A stretch of DNA of 64,000 nt. Source: Antitrichia curtipendula. Lineage: Eukaryota; Streptophyta; Bryopsida; Hypnales; Leucodontaceae. A program made the position numbers and the translations under genes. Positions 1 through 10,145 of this stretch are shown here, one piece after another. The stretch covers positions 1,054,001 to 1,118,000 of the forward strand of contig OX579639.1 in the NCBI GenBank assembly GCA_951230915.1. The letters are read 5' to 3'. Numbering within the stretch: the first letter of the stretch is position 1; the number at the start of each line of letters is the position of its first letter. The notes beneath the pieces were generated by a model. It saw only the letters and a list, made by a program, of their open reading frames with translations, was not told the DNA's origin and did not search any database.

Positions 1-166
1 NNNNNNNNNNNNNNNNNNNNNNNNNNNNNNNNNNNNNNNNNNNNNNNNNNNNNNNNNNNNNNNNNNNNNNNNNNNNNNNNNNNNNNNNNNNNNNNNNNNN
101 NNNNNNNNNNNNNNNNNNNNNNNNNNNNNNNNNNNNNNNNNNNNNNNNNNNNNNNNNNNNNNNNNN
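1..166. other. assembly gap (run of N)
   Basis: Every base is N. The following bases 167-186 are an (AT)n dinucleotide run, which probably caused the gap. Confidence 0.99.
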
Positions 167-547
167 ATATATATATATATATATATGTATAAAAAAAATT
201 CGGAACAAATAGGAGACCCCACTGCATTAAAAAGAACCAGTAACTGGAATGTATTTTACATGATTTTCCACCAAGGTTTCCAGGAGGCCCATCAAATACA
301 AAATACACAAAAAAAATACAGGTAGGCTGCAATGTTTGTGATAACCAAAATAGTTTATAAAATTCATGCATTGCAAAGTACAATATCAATACAATGAATC
401 TATACTTCCAAAATACGCTCACTTTCTCTGTTTCTCATAGGTTATCCAAAACATTTTTTTGGCTTCTTGTCTATATTTCTTCCAATTGCTACAATTGTCT
501 TCAATTCTTAAAGATCCGAGATCTACCATCGATGCAACTCAATAACC
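167..547. other. AT-rich 3' flank of the hAT gene
   Basis: This stretch lies downstream of the minus-strand hAT gene. It begins with an AT microsatellite and is otherwise AT-rich with no convincing coding signal. I could not identify a terminal inverted repeat here, so the left end of the hAT element is either not visible or lost in the gap. Confidence 0.5.
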
Positions 548-3500
548 TCAATTATTCAAACGACTCGACCTACGAACTTCTTGGGCACTTGGATTCGCTG
601 CATTAGCATCTCGAACAACAACATCATCATCCTCTGGTGCCTCGTCATTGGCATCTTCATTGCTGTCATATTCATCTTCTACTTCACCATTGTCGGTGGT
701 CCAATGTTCCTCAACTTCCGAGTTTTCATTTCGAAGCTCTATAGTTGTTTGGCCATGAGTACGTTTGCGCTTCAACCTCTTGTGTCGTTGTGCGTTGGGG
801 TCTTCTGCATCAGAATTTATAGTAGGCCCACCTGGAATTGTTCGAACAACAAATGCCGGAGTTGACCGGTTAGGTCCTGATACGTATGTACTTAGGAACG
901 GTTCTATCACCCTATTTGGATCTCTTGCTCCAATTCCGAGGGGTGAACGATTAGCATGCTTTGGCGATGATGCTTCTCCAATATGCAGATCTTCTGTTCG
1001 TCCTCGGCCTGTACTCCCTCCACGGCCTGCAGCTCTACCATGGCCTCTCGTCCGTCCACGGGCTTGTTGATATTGACCTACTTCATGATGAACGGAGGGC
1101 CGAGGGGCCACAGGTGGTCTACCACGTGAAACTCTTTGCAGAGTCAAATCAACATTTCCCACTGAGCCTAATCCTTCTTGAAAAGGTCTTTGGATGGCAT
1201 TGGAAATTGTTCCTGAAGATGGATCTAGGGAATGTGGCACTTGTGTACCATGTTCAGAAATAGCAGGATGGCCCGCAACTGGAGCCGGTACAGGGGCAAT
1301 GTCTTCGGGTGGTTCTACAAAAGCAAAAACATCATCATGGTCCACATGCTCTGGATCAAAAGGCCTTCTCATGTTACCAGCCGGTTGATTTCTTGCAAAA
1401 GGGCGTGGCACTCTTGCATTTCTAACGTTTCTATCATGATGTCTTTCTAGAGCTCTAATGTTACGAGTTGCTAGTTCCACTCCCGTAGGGCGTGTATTGC
1501 CATCTCGATTGTGAGAAGATCCTCCATGATTTGGATTCGCATTCCTCCCCCTGTTTCTCTCGCCATTTTCATGTCCACCACCATTTCCATTTCCACCACC
1601 ATTTCCATTTCCACCGCCATTTCCGCCGCCATTTCCTGGAGCGAGGTTGTCATCATCGTCGTTGTTGTTGTGGGAAATACCATCATCAATGTTATCGTCA
1701 TTTGGATTGTCGGTCTCCAAAGAAGACGACAAAGCTGGGACTTCTACAACCCCTTCATTTTGAGGAAGTGGAGGTGAAAGACTACGACGAGGATTTGGTG
1801 GTGGTAGTCCCCTACGACCACGAAGGAGTTCCTCCTCTCCATCATCAGCATCTCCATAGTAGTTCCGCGCTTCTTCGAGGTGATCGGCTCCTTGCCTCCA
1901 AAGATCTGGGTTTGCCGGATACTCTTGAGCTCCTCGGTTGGCTTCCCCATCAACCTCTTCTTCTTCCTCTGATTGCAGTGCGTCAAATTCCCGATTGCGT
2001 TCATTCACCGGGATCGATCCAAGGGCATCTGGATCAGAATCCTCTGAGTACATATTCGCATCATACCAACGAACTGGATCGACTCCTGGTCGTTGGCGAA
2101 GTACACGGCTATTGGTATAAATATATACCAGGGACTCTGCCTTTTCAGGGGCCAATCGATTTCGGATCTTATTGTGAACAAAGGAATACATACTCCAATT
2201 CCTTTCACAGGAGCTGGCGGAACACGTGAGGGATAAAACACGCACGGCAATTTTCGAAAGAGCCCGATCTCCAACCCTGTGCCACCATTGGTGGGGAAGC
2301 ATTTGTGTCGCACGGATGTTGGGTGTCTCAGCTGGACTGTGGGGTCCAATACCCTCCTCGAATTCTGTTAATTCCGCCATCACATCATCAAAATTGACAC
2401 CCAGGTTCCCCATCATGTTGCGGATGACTCTGTACAATGCACGTAGGGCAGTTCGATCTTCCCTGAGCGCCACGTTATCCAAGAGGTATGGATTCAAAAG
2501 GGCCGCTGCGTAGTGTGTATCTTCAAAAACCATGTGCCATCTTGCACTGAAAGATTCTTCCAAAATGACTGCTATGTCATCACGTAAGCTGAAAGGTGGT
2601 TCTCTTAAAGAAAACACATGCCCTCGCAAATTGTGCATTACGAGCCACGCCCGACCCATAGCTGGTTCTCGTCCATCAAACACACGCAAAGCCTTCAATA
2701 CGTCTTCAGTCATGTACACGTAATTCACACACCGTTGCCAGAAAGCCACATCTTCAATGGTTCTTTTGACATTACGTGAAGCGGTAGCTGCTTGCGGTCC
2801 ATTTTGTTCATTCCTTAGGGTATCAAAGAAATTTAGAACACGTGGGTGGTTATTCAACGGCTCCAAGACTCCTCTGAGTTTCATCAATCGCTGCAACATG
2901 AGGAAATTACAAGCGAAGCGGGTTTCGCTAGGCACTACGAGTTGCAGATTCGGACTCAACTCGCGGAAAACCGACATGGTCGCATGATGGTTTCGAATGT
3001 ATTGGTACAATCTTTTTGCCCTGGCAATTAAATCGGAAAATTCTTGGACTTTGGCCCAGTCTTCCAACATGAGATCTTGTGCATGTGCCATGCAGCCTTG
3101 CGCAAAAATATGCGGGTATGTGTTAGTGATGTCCTTCAATGCGCCAAGCATGTTTGCTGCATTATCTGTGCACACTTGTGTTACATATTTGGGACCCACC
3201 TTCTCAATGTACACGTTCATTTGGTCCGATATGTAGCGCATGGTTTTCTTTTGCGAGGTAGTATCAATTGACTCCAAAAATACATCACCTGTGGGGCATG
3301 ACATCATCACATTCATGAGGGGTCTCCGATTGACATCATCCCAACCATCGGTGCATATCGACACCCCGTAGTGCTTGACAGCAAATCCAACCTTCTCTTG
3401 AATCTGCTTCTCAATTTGCAACCTCCTCGGTTCAATCAAATTAGTCCTAAATTGATGGTAAGAAGGTGGACTGTATTCAAACTTTGCCACTGAGGTTGCC

Positions 3501-3907
3501 CTCACCGCTTCAATGAAGGCTGGATGCCTTGCCACATTAAATGGCACATTCGCTTCATAGAAAAAACTTGCCCACTTCTCATCCAACTCCTTCCTCTTTG
3601 CAATGTTGAATGCGTCCGCCATGCGTTGTTGACGTAATGATCCAGATCTCATAGAATTGGATCCAGCAAGACTATTTGACGTTTGTAGAATATCAATTCC
3701 TTCTGAAACGTTTGCCCCTTCTTCCACTCTTCCACCATTGATCCCACCCGTCACCTCATTTTCAGTGGCTTCACTTGAACTTGCAAGAGGAGTTGCTCTA
3801 GATGGCGCACTTTGAATTGGTTCTCCTTCATACATGTCCCCGACATCGATTCGTAGCGGGACAAATCCTGCACAATTGGCAAATCTATGTTGCACTGGAC
3901 GAGGCAT
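548..3907 (-). CDS. hAT-superfamily transposase, DUF659 type, with long C-terminal extension
   Basis: This 1,119-residue frame encodes a cut-and-paste transposase of the hAT class, expected to bind and move DNA in the nucleus. The DUF659 / RNase H-fold core spans about residues 140-330. Asp187 lies in TDGWDD, Asp248 in TDNAANM, a CxxH motif in GCMAHAQDL (272-275), and PSETRF at 326-331. The C-terminal dimerisation region (about 535-605) holds the third acidic residue, Glu568, in SSCERNWS. All three catalytic acids are therefore present. Residues 640-1119 form an unusual low-complexity tail: Gly/Asn-rich, RGG-like near 980-1010, a basic KRLKRKR stretch and an acidic end. Typical hAT transposases are about 600-800 residues. 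ATG 3907 follows a BED finger encoded in another frame at 3751-4077, so the true N-terminus probably includes that finger through an intron or a frameshift. The stop is TGA. Confidence 0.88.
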   Translation of the reverse strand: MPRPVQHRFANCAGFVPLRIDVGDMYEGEPIQSAPSRATPLASSSEATENEVTGGINGGRVEEGANVSEGIDILQTSNSLAGSNSMRSGSLRQQRMADAFNIAKRKELDEKWASFFYEANVPFNVARHPAFIEAVRATSVAKFEYSPPSYHQFRTNLIEPRRLQIEKQIQEKVGFAVKHYGVSICTDGWDDVNRRPLMNVMMSCPTGDVFLESIDTTSQKKTMRYISDQMNVYIEKVGPKYVTQVCTDNAANMLGALKDITNTYPHIFAQGCMAHAQDLMLEDWAKVQEFSDLIARAKRLYQYIRNHHATMSVFRELSPNLQLVVPSETRFACNFLMLQRLMKLRGVLEPLNNHPRVLNFFDTLRNEQNGPQAATASRNVKRTIEDVAFWQRCVNYVYMTEDVLKALRVFDGREPAMGRAWLVMHNLRGHVFSLREPPFSLRDDIAVILEESFSARWHMVFEDTHYAAALLNPYLLDNVALREDRTALRALYRVIRNMMGNLGVNFDDVMAELTEFEEGIGPHSPAETPNIRATQMLPHQWWHRVGDRALSKIAVRVLSLTCSASSCERNWSMYSFVHNKIRNRLAPEKAESLVYIYTNSRVLRQRPGVDPVRWYDANMYSEDSDPDALGSIPVNERNREFDALQSEEEEEVDGEANRGAQEYPANPDLWRQGADHLEEARNYYGDADDGEEELLRGRRGLPPPNPRRSLSPPLPQNEGVVEVPALSSSLETDNPNDDNIDDGISHNNNDDDDNLAPGNGGGNGGGNGNGGGNGNGGGHENGERNRGRNANPNHGGSSHNRDGNTRPTGVELATRNIRALERHHDRNVRNARVPRPFARNQPAGNMRRPFDPEHVDHDDVFAFVEPPEDIAPVPAPVAGHPAISEHGTQVPHSLDPSSGTISNAIQRPFQEGLGSVGNVDLTLQRVSRGRPPVAPRPSVHHEVGQYQQARGRTRGHGRAAGRGGSTGRGRTEDLHIGEASSPKHANRSPLGIGARDPNRVIEPFLSTYVSGPNRSTPAFVVRTIPGGPTINSDAEDPNAQRHKRLKRKRTHGQTTIELRNENSEVEEHWTTDNGEVEDEYDSNEDANDEAPEDDDVVVRDANAANPSAQEVRRSSRLNN

Positions 3908-4077
3908 ACTTCGACAAATTGACCTCTCCTCTTGGAGCCATATCCAAAGTGTGCAAAAGCACGCTCAGGTTTGTAACTGAAGGTCCCAGCACAGAAAACA
4001 CAAGTCACTTTAACCCCATTCTCCGTAAACTGAAGCCACGGCTCCCATTCCTTGGTCTGCTTCCTTTGACTTGCCAT
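3751..4077 (-). CDS. BED-type zinc finger, N-terminal part of the hAT transposase
   Basis: The ATG at 4077 opens a short frame overlapping the start of the main hAT frame. After EWEPWLQF it shows CVFC, then RAFAHFGYG and VEVC, the C2HC pattern of the BED fingers that hAT transposases use to bind DNA. Downstream of VEVC the reading loses similarity, while the main frame (ATG 3907) carries on with hAT sequence. The two frames differ by two bases. Either a small intron with a GTATG-type donor near 3914 joins them, or one indel separates them. The real coding part of this frame is probably only about 3910-4077. Confidence 0.6.
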   Translation of the reverse strand: MASQRKQTKEWEPWLQFTENGVKVTCVFCAGTFSYKPERAFAHFGYGSKRRGQFVEVCLVQCNIDLPIVQDLSRYESMSGTCMKENQFKVRHLEQLLLQVQVKPLKMR

Positions 4078-4336
4078 TGCGTTCAACGATCCAAGGATAT
4101 TTTCTTCCGTCTTCCTCCTCCTTTATATTGAAGTTAAAAGGATCCAAGATATACCAAACACAGTATCAGTAACAGCAGTTAGCGCTACTCCACTGCTTGA
4201 ACTGATTTTGACATCACCTCAGCAGTAAACTAGGGCCATCTGCCACCCAAGTAGACTCACAAGGAGCTCAAAATGAATTGAAGTCCAAGAAATAGAGGCC
4301 AGGTGACAAATGTGGGGAATGCTGGGTCTTCCTTTC

Positions 4337-4346
4337 CTTTATATAC
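4337..4346 (-). promoter_or_regulatory. TATA box of the hAT gene
   Basis: The minus strand reads GTATATAAAG about 260 bp upstream of ATG 4077 and immediately downstream of the GC-rich minisatellite. The RING and kinase genes have the same element order. Confidence 0.6.
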
Positions 4347-4359
4347 TTAGCAGTTTAGG

Positions 4360-4620
4360 GGGCGCGGACGTCTTCGTCACCAAAGTATAGGGCGCGGACT
4401 TGAAGTCAGGGCGGGGACTCTAAGTCAGGGCGGGGACTCTAGGGCGGGGACTCAAAGGCAGGGCAGGGACTTGAAGGCAGAGCGCGGACTCCAGGGCGGG
4501 GACTCAAAGGCAGGGCGGGGACTCGAAGGCAGGGCGGGGACTCCAGGGCGGGGACTCGAAGACAGGGCGGGGACTCCAGGGCGGGGACTCGAACGCGCGG
4601 ACTCCAGGGCGCGACTCCAG
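4360..4620. repeat. GGGCGGGGACTC minisatellite upstream of the hAT gene
   Basis: Tandem copies of GGGCGGGGACTC, with variants GGGCGCGGACT, alternate between spacers CCA and CGAAGGCA to give a compound unit of about 33 bp. The block is very GC-rich in an AT-rich region and lies just upstream of the hAT TATA box. Runs of four G make G-quadruplex formation plausible. Confidence 0.85.
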
Positions 4621-4814
4621 TACAGAAATGCAGGTGTGCTCACGGGGATGCATCGAAAAGTACGTTGACCTTCGCCATCCTTAATGGTCGGGGAAGATTG
4701 TGTCCCTCCTTTTCATGGAAAAAGGGGAACATTAAATGTCGTCATGCCCCCAAATTCGTGGGCAAAGAAAATGGCTTTCACTCCCCAATGTTTTCGCTGA
4801 ATGGATTGTGCTAG

Positions 4815-5085
4815 GGTGCGGACGCAGGGCGCGGACTCCGGGGCGAACAATTCACACAAATGGAGGAACTTGAGAGAGCGCAGCTCAATCTCAGACTCCA
4901 TGGAATGGACTCAAAGTCAGGGCGCGAACTCGAAGTCAGGGCGCGGACTTGAAGGCAGGGCGGGGACTCTAGGGCGGGGACTCGAAGGCAGGGCGCGGAC
5001 TCTAGGGCGAGGACTCGAAGGCAGGGCGGGGACTCCAGGGCGGGGACTCGAAGGCAGGGCGGGGACTCCAGGGCGGGGACGTACT
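4815..5085. repeat. second GGGCGGGGACTC minisatellite block
   Basis: The same 33 bp compound unit resumes after about 190 bp of non-repeat sequence. Copies near 4910-5085 alternate TCTAGGGCGGGGACTC and GAAGGCAGGGCGGGGAC. No gene starts directly beside this block. Confidence 0.85.
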
Positions 5086-5290
5086 CGTCCAGCCCAGGAA
5101 GCATGACTTTGAAATGCGCTTGTGCTTGACATCCTTCAACCGCCTTTTCCTTAGAGCGGGGGAAGCATTAATTTTAGCCTCAACAAATTCTGACAAGACA
5201 ATGAAAGCAAGATGCCGAATAAAGAGCTCCACGGCCTAAGATTTGGAAGAAACTCCATGGAAGAGCATGTCCCCTTCGTTGTGATGAAAG
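5086..5290. repeat. unique block duplicated at 7730-7925 (copy 1)
   Basis: The sequence from TCGTCCAGCCCAGGAAGCA through CCATGGAAGAGCATGTCC recurs with small indels at 7730-7925. In both places it follows the GC minisatellite and precedes the T-rich repeat, so minisatellite, block and T-rich repeat were duplicated as one segment. No protein is recognisable in it. Confidence 0.8.
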
Positions 5291-5339
5291 GTATCAGGAA
5301 AACTCTCCTATCCCAAGTTTGTGCCATTCATTCGAGGTC

Positions 5340-6376
5340 GGATCTTTCTCTCTCCTTTTTTTTGGGCTTCATTCCTAGAACTCTCCCATTCCAACTTATT
5401 CTAATTTTTTTTCTTTTGGTTGAATCATTCTTTTTTCTATTTTGTTCCTAAAACTCTTCCATCTCAAATCAAAGCCAAATGTTCATTTTTGGTTCCATCA
5501 TTCCTTTCCCTATTTATTTGGATCATTCCTAAAACTCTCCCATCCCAATTCATATTTTTTGGGTTGTTTTGTTGAATGATCTCCTTTTCTAATTTGTTTT
5601 GCTTCAAAACTTAGCAAGTCTCTTTTGTAGTATTCTTCCAACACCATGCCGATCTTTGTTTGTTGAATCATGCCCTTTCCTATTTCATTTTTGCTTATTT
5701 CTTGAAGTTCTACCACCTCAATTCAAAGCCATAATTTATTTGTTCCATCATTCTCTTTTTTTTCGTTTTTGTTTCTGCTTCATTTCTAAAATTCTTCCAT
5801 TCCACCTCAATGCCCCTTAGTTTTTTTGGCTACATGAACTCCTTAAGCACTTTGTTTTCAACTCAATGCCATTTTATTTTTGTTCCACCATTCCCTTTCC
5901 TATTTTGTTTGGCTTCATTAATTCCTAAAACTCTTTAATTCCAATTGCATGCCAATAGTTATATGTAGAATCATTCGATTCTCTATTTTTATATACGTTC
6001 CTATTTTTTTCCTTCTTTAATTCCTAAATTCTTTTATTCCAAGTCTATGCCAATCTTTTTTTATTTAGTCATTCCCTTTCCTATATTTGTTCTTTGCTTC
6101 GTTCCAAAAACTCTTCCATCCTAAATCATTGCCATTCTTGATTTGTTGAATCATTCCCTTTCTTATCACTTTTGCTTCATCCATAAACAAATTCTTCCAT
6201 CCAAAGTTCCGAACTCAATGCCATTTGTTTTTTAATCCATTATTCATATTCCTATTGATTTTTTATTTCATTCTTGTCTTAGAACAATGAGAAGTTACAA
6301 GTTATAGTTTGTTCTTCATGTAAAGGGATTCATTTTTTGGAATACTTGGCACAAGGGACTCTTTTTTAATTGAATG
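5340..6376. repeat. T-rich degenerate tandem repeat, array 1
   Basis: The phrases CATTCCTTTCCTATTTTGTT, GGCTTCATTCCTAAAACTC and TTCCATCCCAA recur at about 75-90 bp intervals with heavy divergence. The same repeat family returns at 8179-9760 and 13240-14560. No coding signal is visible. Apparent short open frames here are low-complexity Phe/Leu/Ser strings. Confidence 0.7.
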
Positions 6377-6378
6377 TA

Positions 6379-7613
6379 CAGTACCCTCCAAGAACTCTTG
6401 CAACCCCATGTCTAGTTCTCATCCGAGTAGTTTGATTACAAATCAAACTCATGGTAGGTAAATTTAGATATTTGATTGAGATTTTTTGCCCCAAACTAGG
6501 TGAGTCATGCACCTTGTTGTAACTCATTCCACTTCTTAGAAAAATCTTTCTTTGTGAAAGGTGGTTGATTTTGAAAACACTAAGCTAAATTTAAAGGGAC
6601 AATGCTAATTTGAAAATTTCATTGTAGAAGATCATAGGTAGTGGATTTCAACCGGTTTTGCGGTTGAGAGGATCAACATTAGTGCATGCATGCTTCTAGT
6701 GATTGTTGCTTGTAGACATAGCCTAGAAGTTTTGTGAGAAAAAATTAATGTTTGTCTAAAATATTGTATATATGATGTTGCTAGAAGTTCTATAAGCAAA
6801 CTTGTGAAGTTCTAAGCAATGTTGGTCAACTTTGCACCATGACATAATGTAAAATTCATTGAGTGGCCACCAAATTCTTTTGACCTTAATCCTATAGAGA
6901 ATTTATAGAAGCCAGTCAAAGATCGAGTGCAAAAAAGATGTAGATCCTACAACAATGACTAAATGTGGACATTAGTGAATATGGCATGCAAGGATATACC
7001 TCAAGAAAGTATTCAAAAGTCAATTTCTACGATGCCAAACCAAATCAAAGCTAAGATAGCAGCTCAAGGTGGTAGTACTTGATGGTAGTAGGTGTAACAC
7101 TTTGTTGCAAAGTCGTTGCTAGTCAGCGAGACATACTGTAAAATTCATGATATAGTAGGCTTCTATAATACCATAGCTTCCTAATGATATCCTATTTGAC
7201 AATATTTATTCAAATATTTTTGAATACATGACCTTTGCCTTGAACATGTATGAAAGGAAATTGCAAAATACATTAAAGCCAAATAGACAAAAAATTTACC
7301 TACATAGTGTGCATCTTTGTAATATGAAAGATGTGAACAATGATGTTTCCTAAATATATACGCAATCAGATCTTAAAAAATCATCATACACATTTTCTAA
7401 TTAATTATTATGTAATATCGTGAAAAATAAATAAAATAATTCACCAAAAATGGAGTTTCTATTTTTAGACATTGAAATTTTATATGTTGGTGAAGGTTCC
7501 ATAAAGCAATAGATTTAATAGGATACTTTTCATAGTATGTTCTTAAAATGGAGTTAAAAAGGACAATTTGAAGGACTTCATAATGGGGTTGCAAGACTTT
7601 TTGGAGGGTACTG
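6379..7613 (+). mobile_element. Tc1/mariner element, degenerate, 1,235 bp
   Basis: Terminal inverted repeats of about 33 bp begin CAGTACCCTCCAA and continue to a shared TCTTGCAACCCCAT. The left copy starts at 6379 and the right copy ends at 7613, and they match at nearly all positions. A TA dinucleotide flanks each end (6377-6378 and 7614-7615), the target duplication of this superfamily. The length is classic for mariner-like elements. The interior holds a decayed plus-strand transposase. The element sits between the T-rich repeat and a GC minisatellite. Confidence 0.9.
6835..7080 (+). pseudogene. Tc1/mariner transposase remnant
   Basis: Near 6855 the plus strand translates as EWPPNSFDLNPIENL, the signature around the third catalytic acid of Tc1/mariner DDE transposases. 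A stop follows at once, then KPVKDRVQKR and further stops. The rest of the protein is not readable, so no active transposase is made from this copy. Confidence 0.85.
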
Positions 7614-7615
7614 TA

Positions 7616-7735
7616 CAATAGGGCGGGGACTCCATGGTGGGGACTTCAAATAAGGGTGGGAACTCGAAGTCAGGGCGGGGACTCCAGGGCGGGGACTCGA
7701 AGGCAGGGCGGGGACTCCAGGGCGGGGACTAACTC
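7616..7735. repeat. GGGCGGGGACTC minisatellite, third block
   Basis: About six units of GGGCGGGGACTCCA and GGGCGGGGACTCGAAGGCA begin just past the right end of the mariner element. The duplicated block at 7730-7925 follows. No gene starts beside this block. Confidence 0.85.
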
Positions 7736-7925
7736 GTCCAGCACAGGAAGCAAGACTTTGAAATGCGACATCCTTGAACCGCCCTTTTCCTTGGAGAGTG
7801 GGAAGCATTAATTTAGCCTCAACAACTTATTTTGGATTCTGACAAGACAATGAAAGCAAGATGCCGAATAAAGAGGTCCATGGCCTAAGATTTGGAAGAA
7901 AATCCATGGAAGAGGATGTCTCCTT
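7730..7925. repeat. unique block duplicated from 5086-5290 (copy 2)
   Basis: This block repeats the 5086-5290 sequence, including TTAGCCTCAACAA and GACAAGACAATGAAAGCAAG. It has a short deletion near AAATGCG and an 11-base insertion, TTATTTTGGAT. It marks a direct segmental duplication. The following 7926-8178 is plain AT-rich DNA. Confidence 0.8.
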
Positions 7926-8178
7926 TGTTGTGGTGAGAAATGTTTTTCCTTACTTCTTCTAACACTTCAAACTACTTTGAACAAACATATCATTTAGGTT
8001 GTAAAAAACAATGTAAATTCTTTGATTTAGGAAATGTTTAGGACACTTTGAGGAAATATTTAGTAAATGTTTAATCAATATTTTTGAAATGTAGTGTACT
8101 AGATAAAAGGATAAAACTGCATTGTATTTGAAATGAAAGAAATAGTAGGGGAGTTATTTAAAATTCTAGGCCTTCAAT

Positions 8179-9760
8179 ATGCAACTGCAATTTTTAATTC
8201 CATCATTTCCTTTCCTAATTTTTCGGGCTTCATTCCTAAAAGTCTTCCATTCTAAGTCACTGTCCTTTTTGGGGGGGCATCATTCCCTTTCCTATTTTTT
8301 TCCAGGAATTAGCACAGGTCTCCCATCCCAACTTGTCAATTGTATGGCATTCTTTTTGGGTTGGATCATTTTGTCTTCTTTTTCTGTAGATGCTTCATTC
8401 GTAAGACTCTCCCATCCCAAATTATATTTAATTTTTTTGGTTTAGTTGAATCATTCCTTTTTCTATTTTGTTCCTAACAATCTTCCATCCCAATTTTCAA
8501 TTCATCTTTTTTTGTTGAATCATTTCCATCTCTATTTTGTTTTCGCTTATTTCCTGAAGTTCTCCCACCCCAAGTCCCCAACTCAAAGACACCATTTTTT
8601 TCTTCATTAATTCATAGAACTCTTTTATGTGAACTCCATGCCAATATTTATTCATCCAACTCACTTCCTTTCCTATTTTTTTTCTTCATTAATTCCTAAA
8701 ATTGTTTAATCCAACGGTAAGCATTTTTTTTTTGCTTATTTCTTTTCCTATTTGTTTTATTTATTAGCACAATTATTCCATCCTAAGGGATTCCCTAAAT
8801 TTTTTTCTTTATGGTACGAAATTGAAGTCTATCCATTCACTTCCCATTTTTCATATGACATAAGAGGTAATGTGAAACAATATTTGTTTCATATTTCTTT
8901 CACATTTGTTTGTTTTTATTAGCAACATTTAAAATGCACTTACATTTCTTTCCCTTCCTAATCTTTGTAAAATTCATTAGCAAAATGCCAAAATGGCTCC
9001 ATTCCATCATGAGCCCGAAGGCCATTTAAATAATTTAATTTTTGTATTACCTAAGCCCTTCTTATTTTTTGTTAGTGATTTGCAAGATTATTGTATCCCA
9101 AATAGATGCCTTTTTTTTGGGTATATCATTTACTTCCTAATTTTATTTGAACTTCATTTGCAACATTATCCCATGCCATCCCAATGGCCAATGCCCTTTA
9201 TTTTTTGTATATCATTCCCTTTCCTATTTCTTTGGGATTCATTCCCTTATCAAATGTTTCTTGGGATTCATTCCCTTTCCTTTTGGGGGGGGATTCTTTC
9301 CCTTTCCTAATTTTTTGGATTCATTTCTTTTCCAATTTTTTTTAGATTGATTAGCAAAATTGTTACATCCCAAGTTATATAAAAACTAAATGGCATTATT
9401 ATTCTCTTCCTAATTTTTCTCCAACTCAATGCCAATTTTTGGCATTCAGTTTACCTTCCTACTTTTTTTTGTGCTTCATTAGCAAAATTGCTCCATCTAA
9501 AATTCTCAATCAAAGGCCATTTAAATTTTGTATTCTCTAAACCCATTCTAATTTTTTTGGGCTTCATTTGTCACGTTATTCCATCCCAACTAAATGCCAT
9601 TCATTTTTAAGTAGGTAATTACTTCCCTATTTTTTGCTTTTCTCTATCATTCCTTTGCCTATTTTGCAAGTGAATTTTTACCTATTTCAATCCCTTTTGG
9701 GGGGAGTTCCATCATTCCTTTGCATATATATATTTCCATCAAGGCATTAATGACATTTGA
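8179..9760. repeat. T-rich degenerate tandem repeat, array 2
   Basis: Same family as 5340-6376. Clear pairs can be measured, for example GCTTCATT at 9473 and again about 88 bp later. Later units carry TTAGCAAAATTGTTCCATCC, while earlier ones carry TTCCTAAAACTCTCCCATCC. The array lies on the 3' side of the RING gene. Confidence 0.7.
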
Positions 9761-10145
9761 AAAGCGTTTTTTCCCCTAATTTCAAGTTCGGGCCACTTCG
9801 TGCCTTCGTGGTCCGTCCAACCTTCCCTACTTCTATTCATTGAGTGGAAATTGGGAATGAATTGTACTCCAATTCAATGACATTTCATTTCATGGTATAA
9901 ATAATTTTAATATGTATGAAGTCCACAAGTCCATTCAAATTTCAAATGAGTACGTGCAAAAAATAAATGAAGTCACTTTGGGCAAAATCATTCAAAACAA
10001 AATCAAATATATTTCATATGCATAGTGTAATACAAAGTAGGAAAGTATATAAGCCTATATAATATTATAGTGCTAGGAAAATAAGTCTTCTAAGAAAACC
10101 TAAGCTCACTAGCTAAAACACTCAAAACTATACTCAAAACTATAC
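9761..10145. other. 3' flank of the RING gene
   Basis: AT-rich sequence with no repeat or gene that I recognise. It should contain the 3' UTR of the minus-strand RING gene. Confidence 0.4.

Noticed and set aside
1492..2229. Plus-strand frame of 245 residues opposite the hAT gene
   Set aside because: His/Leu-rich antisense shadow of the low-complexity tail of the transposase.
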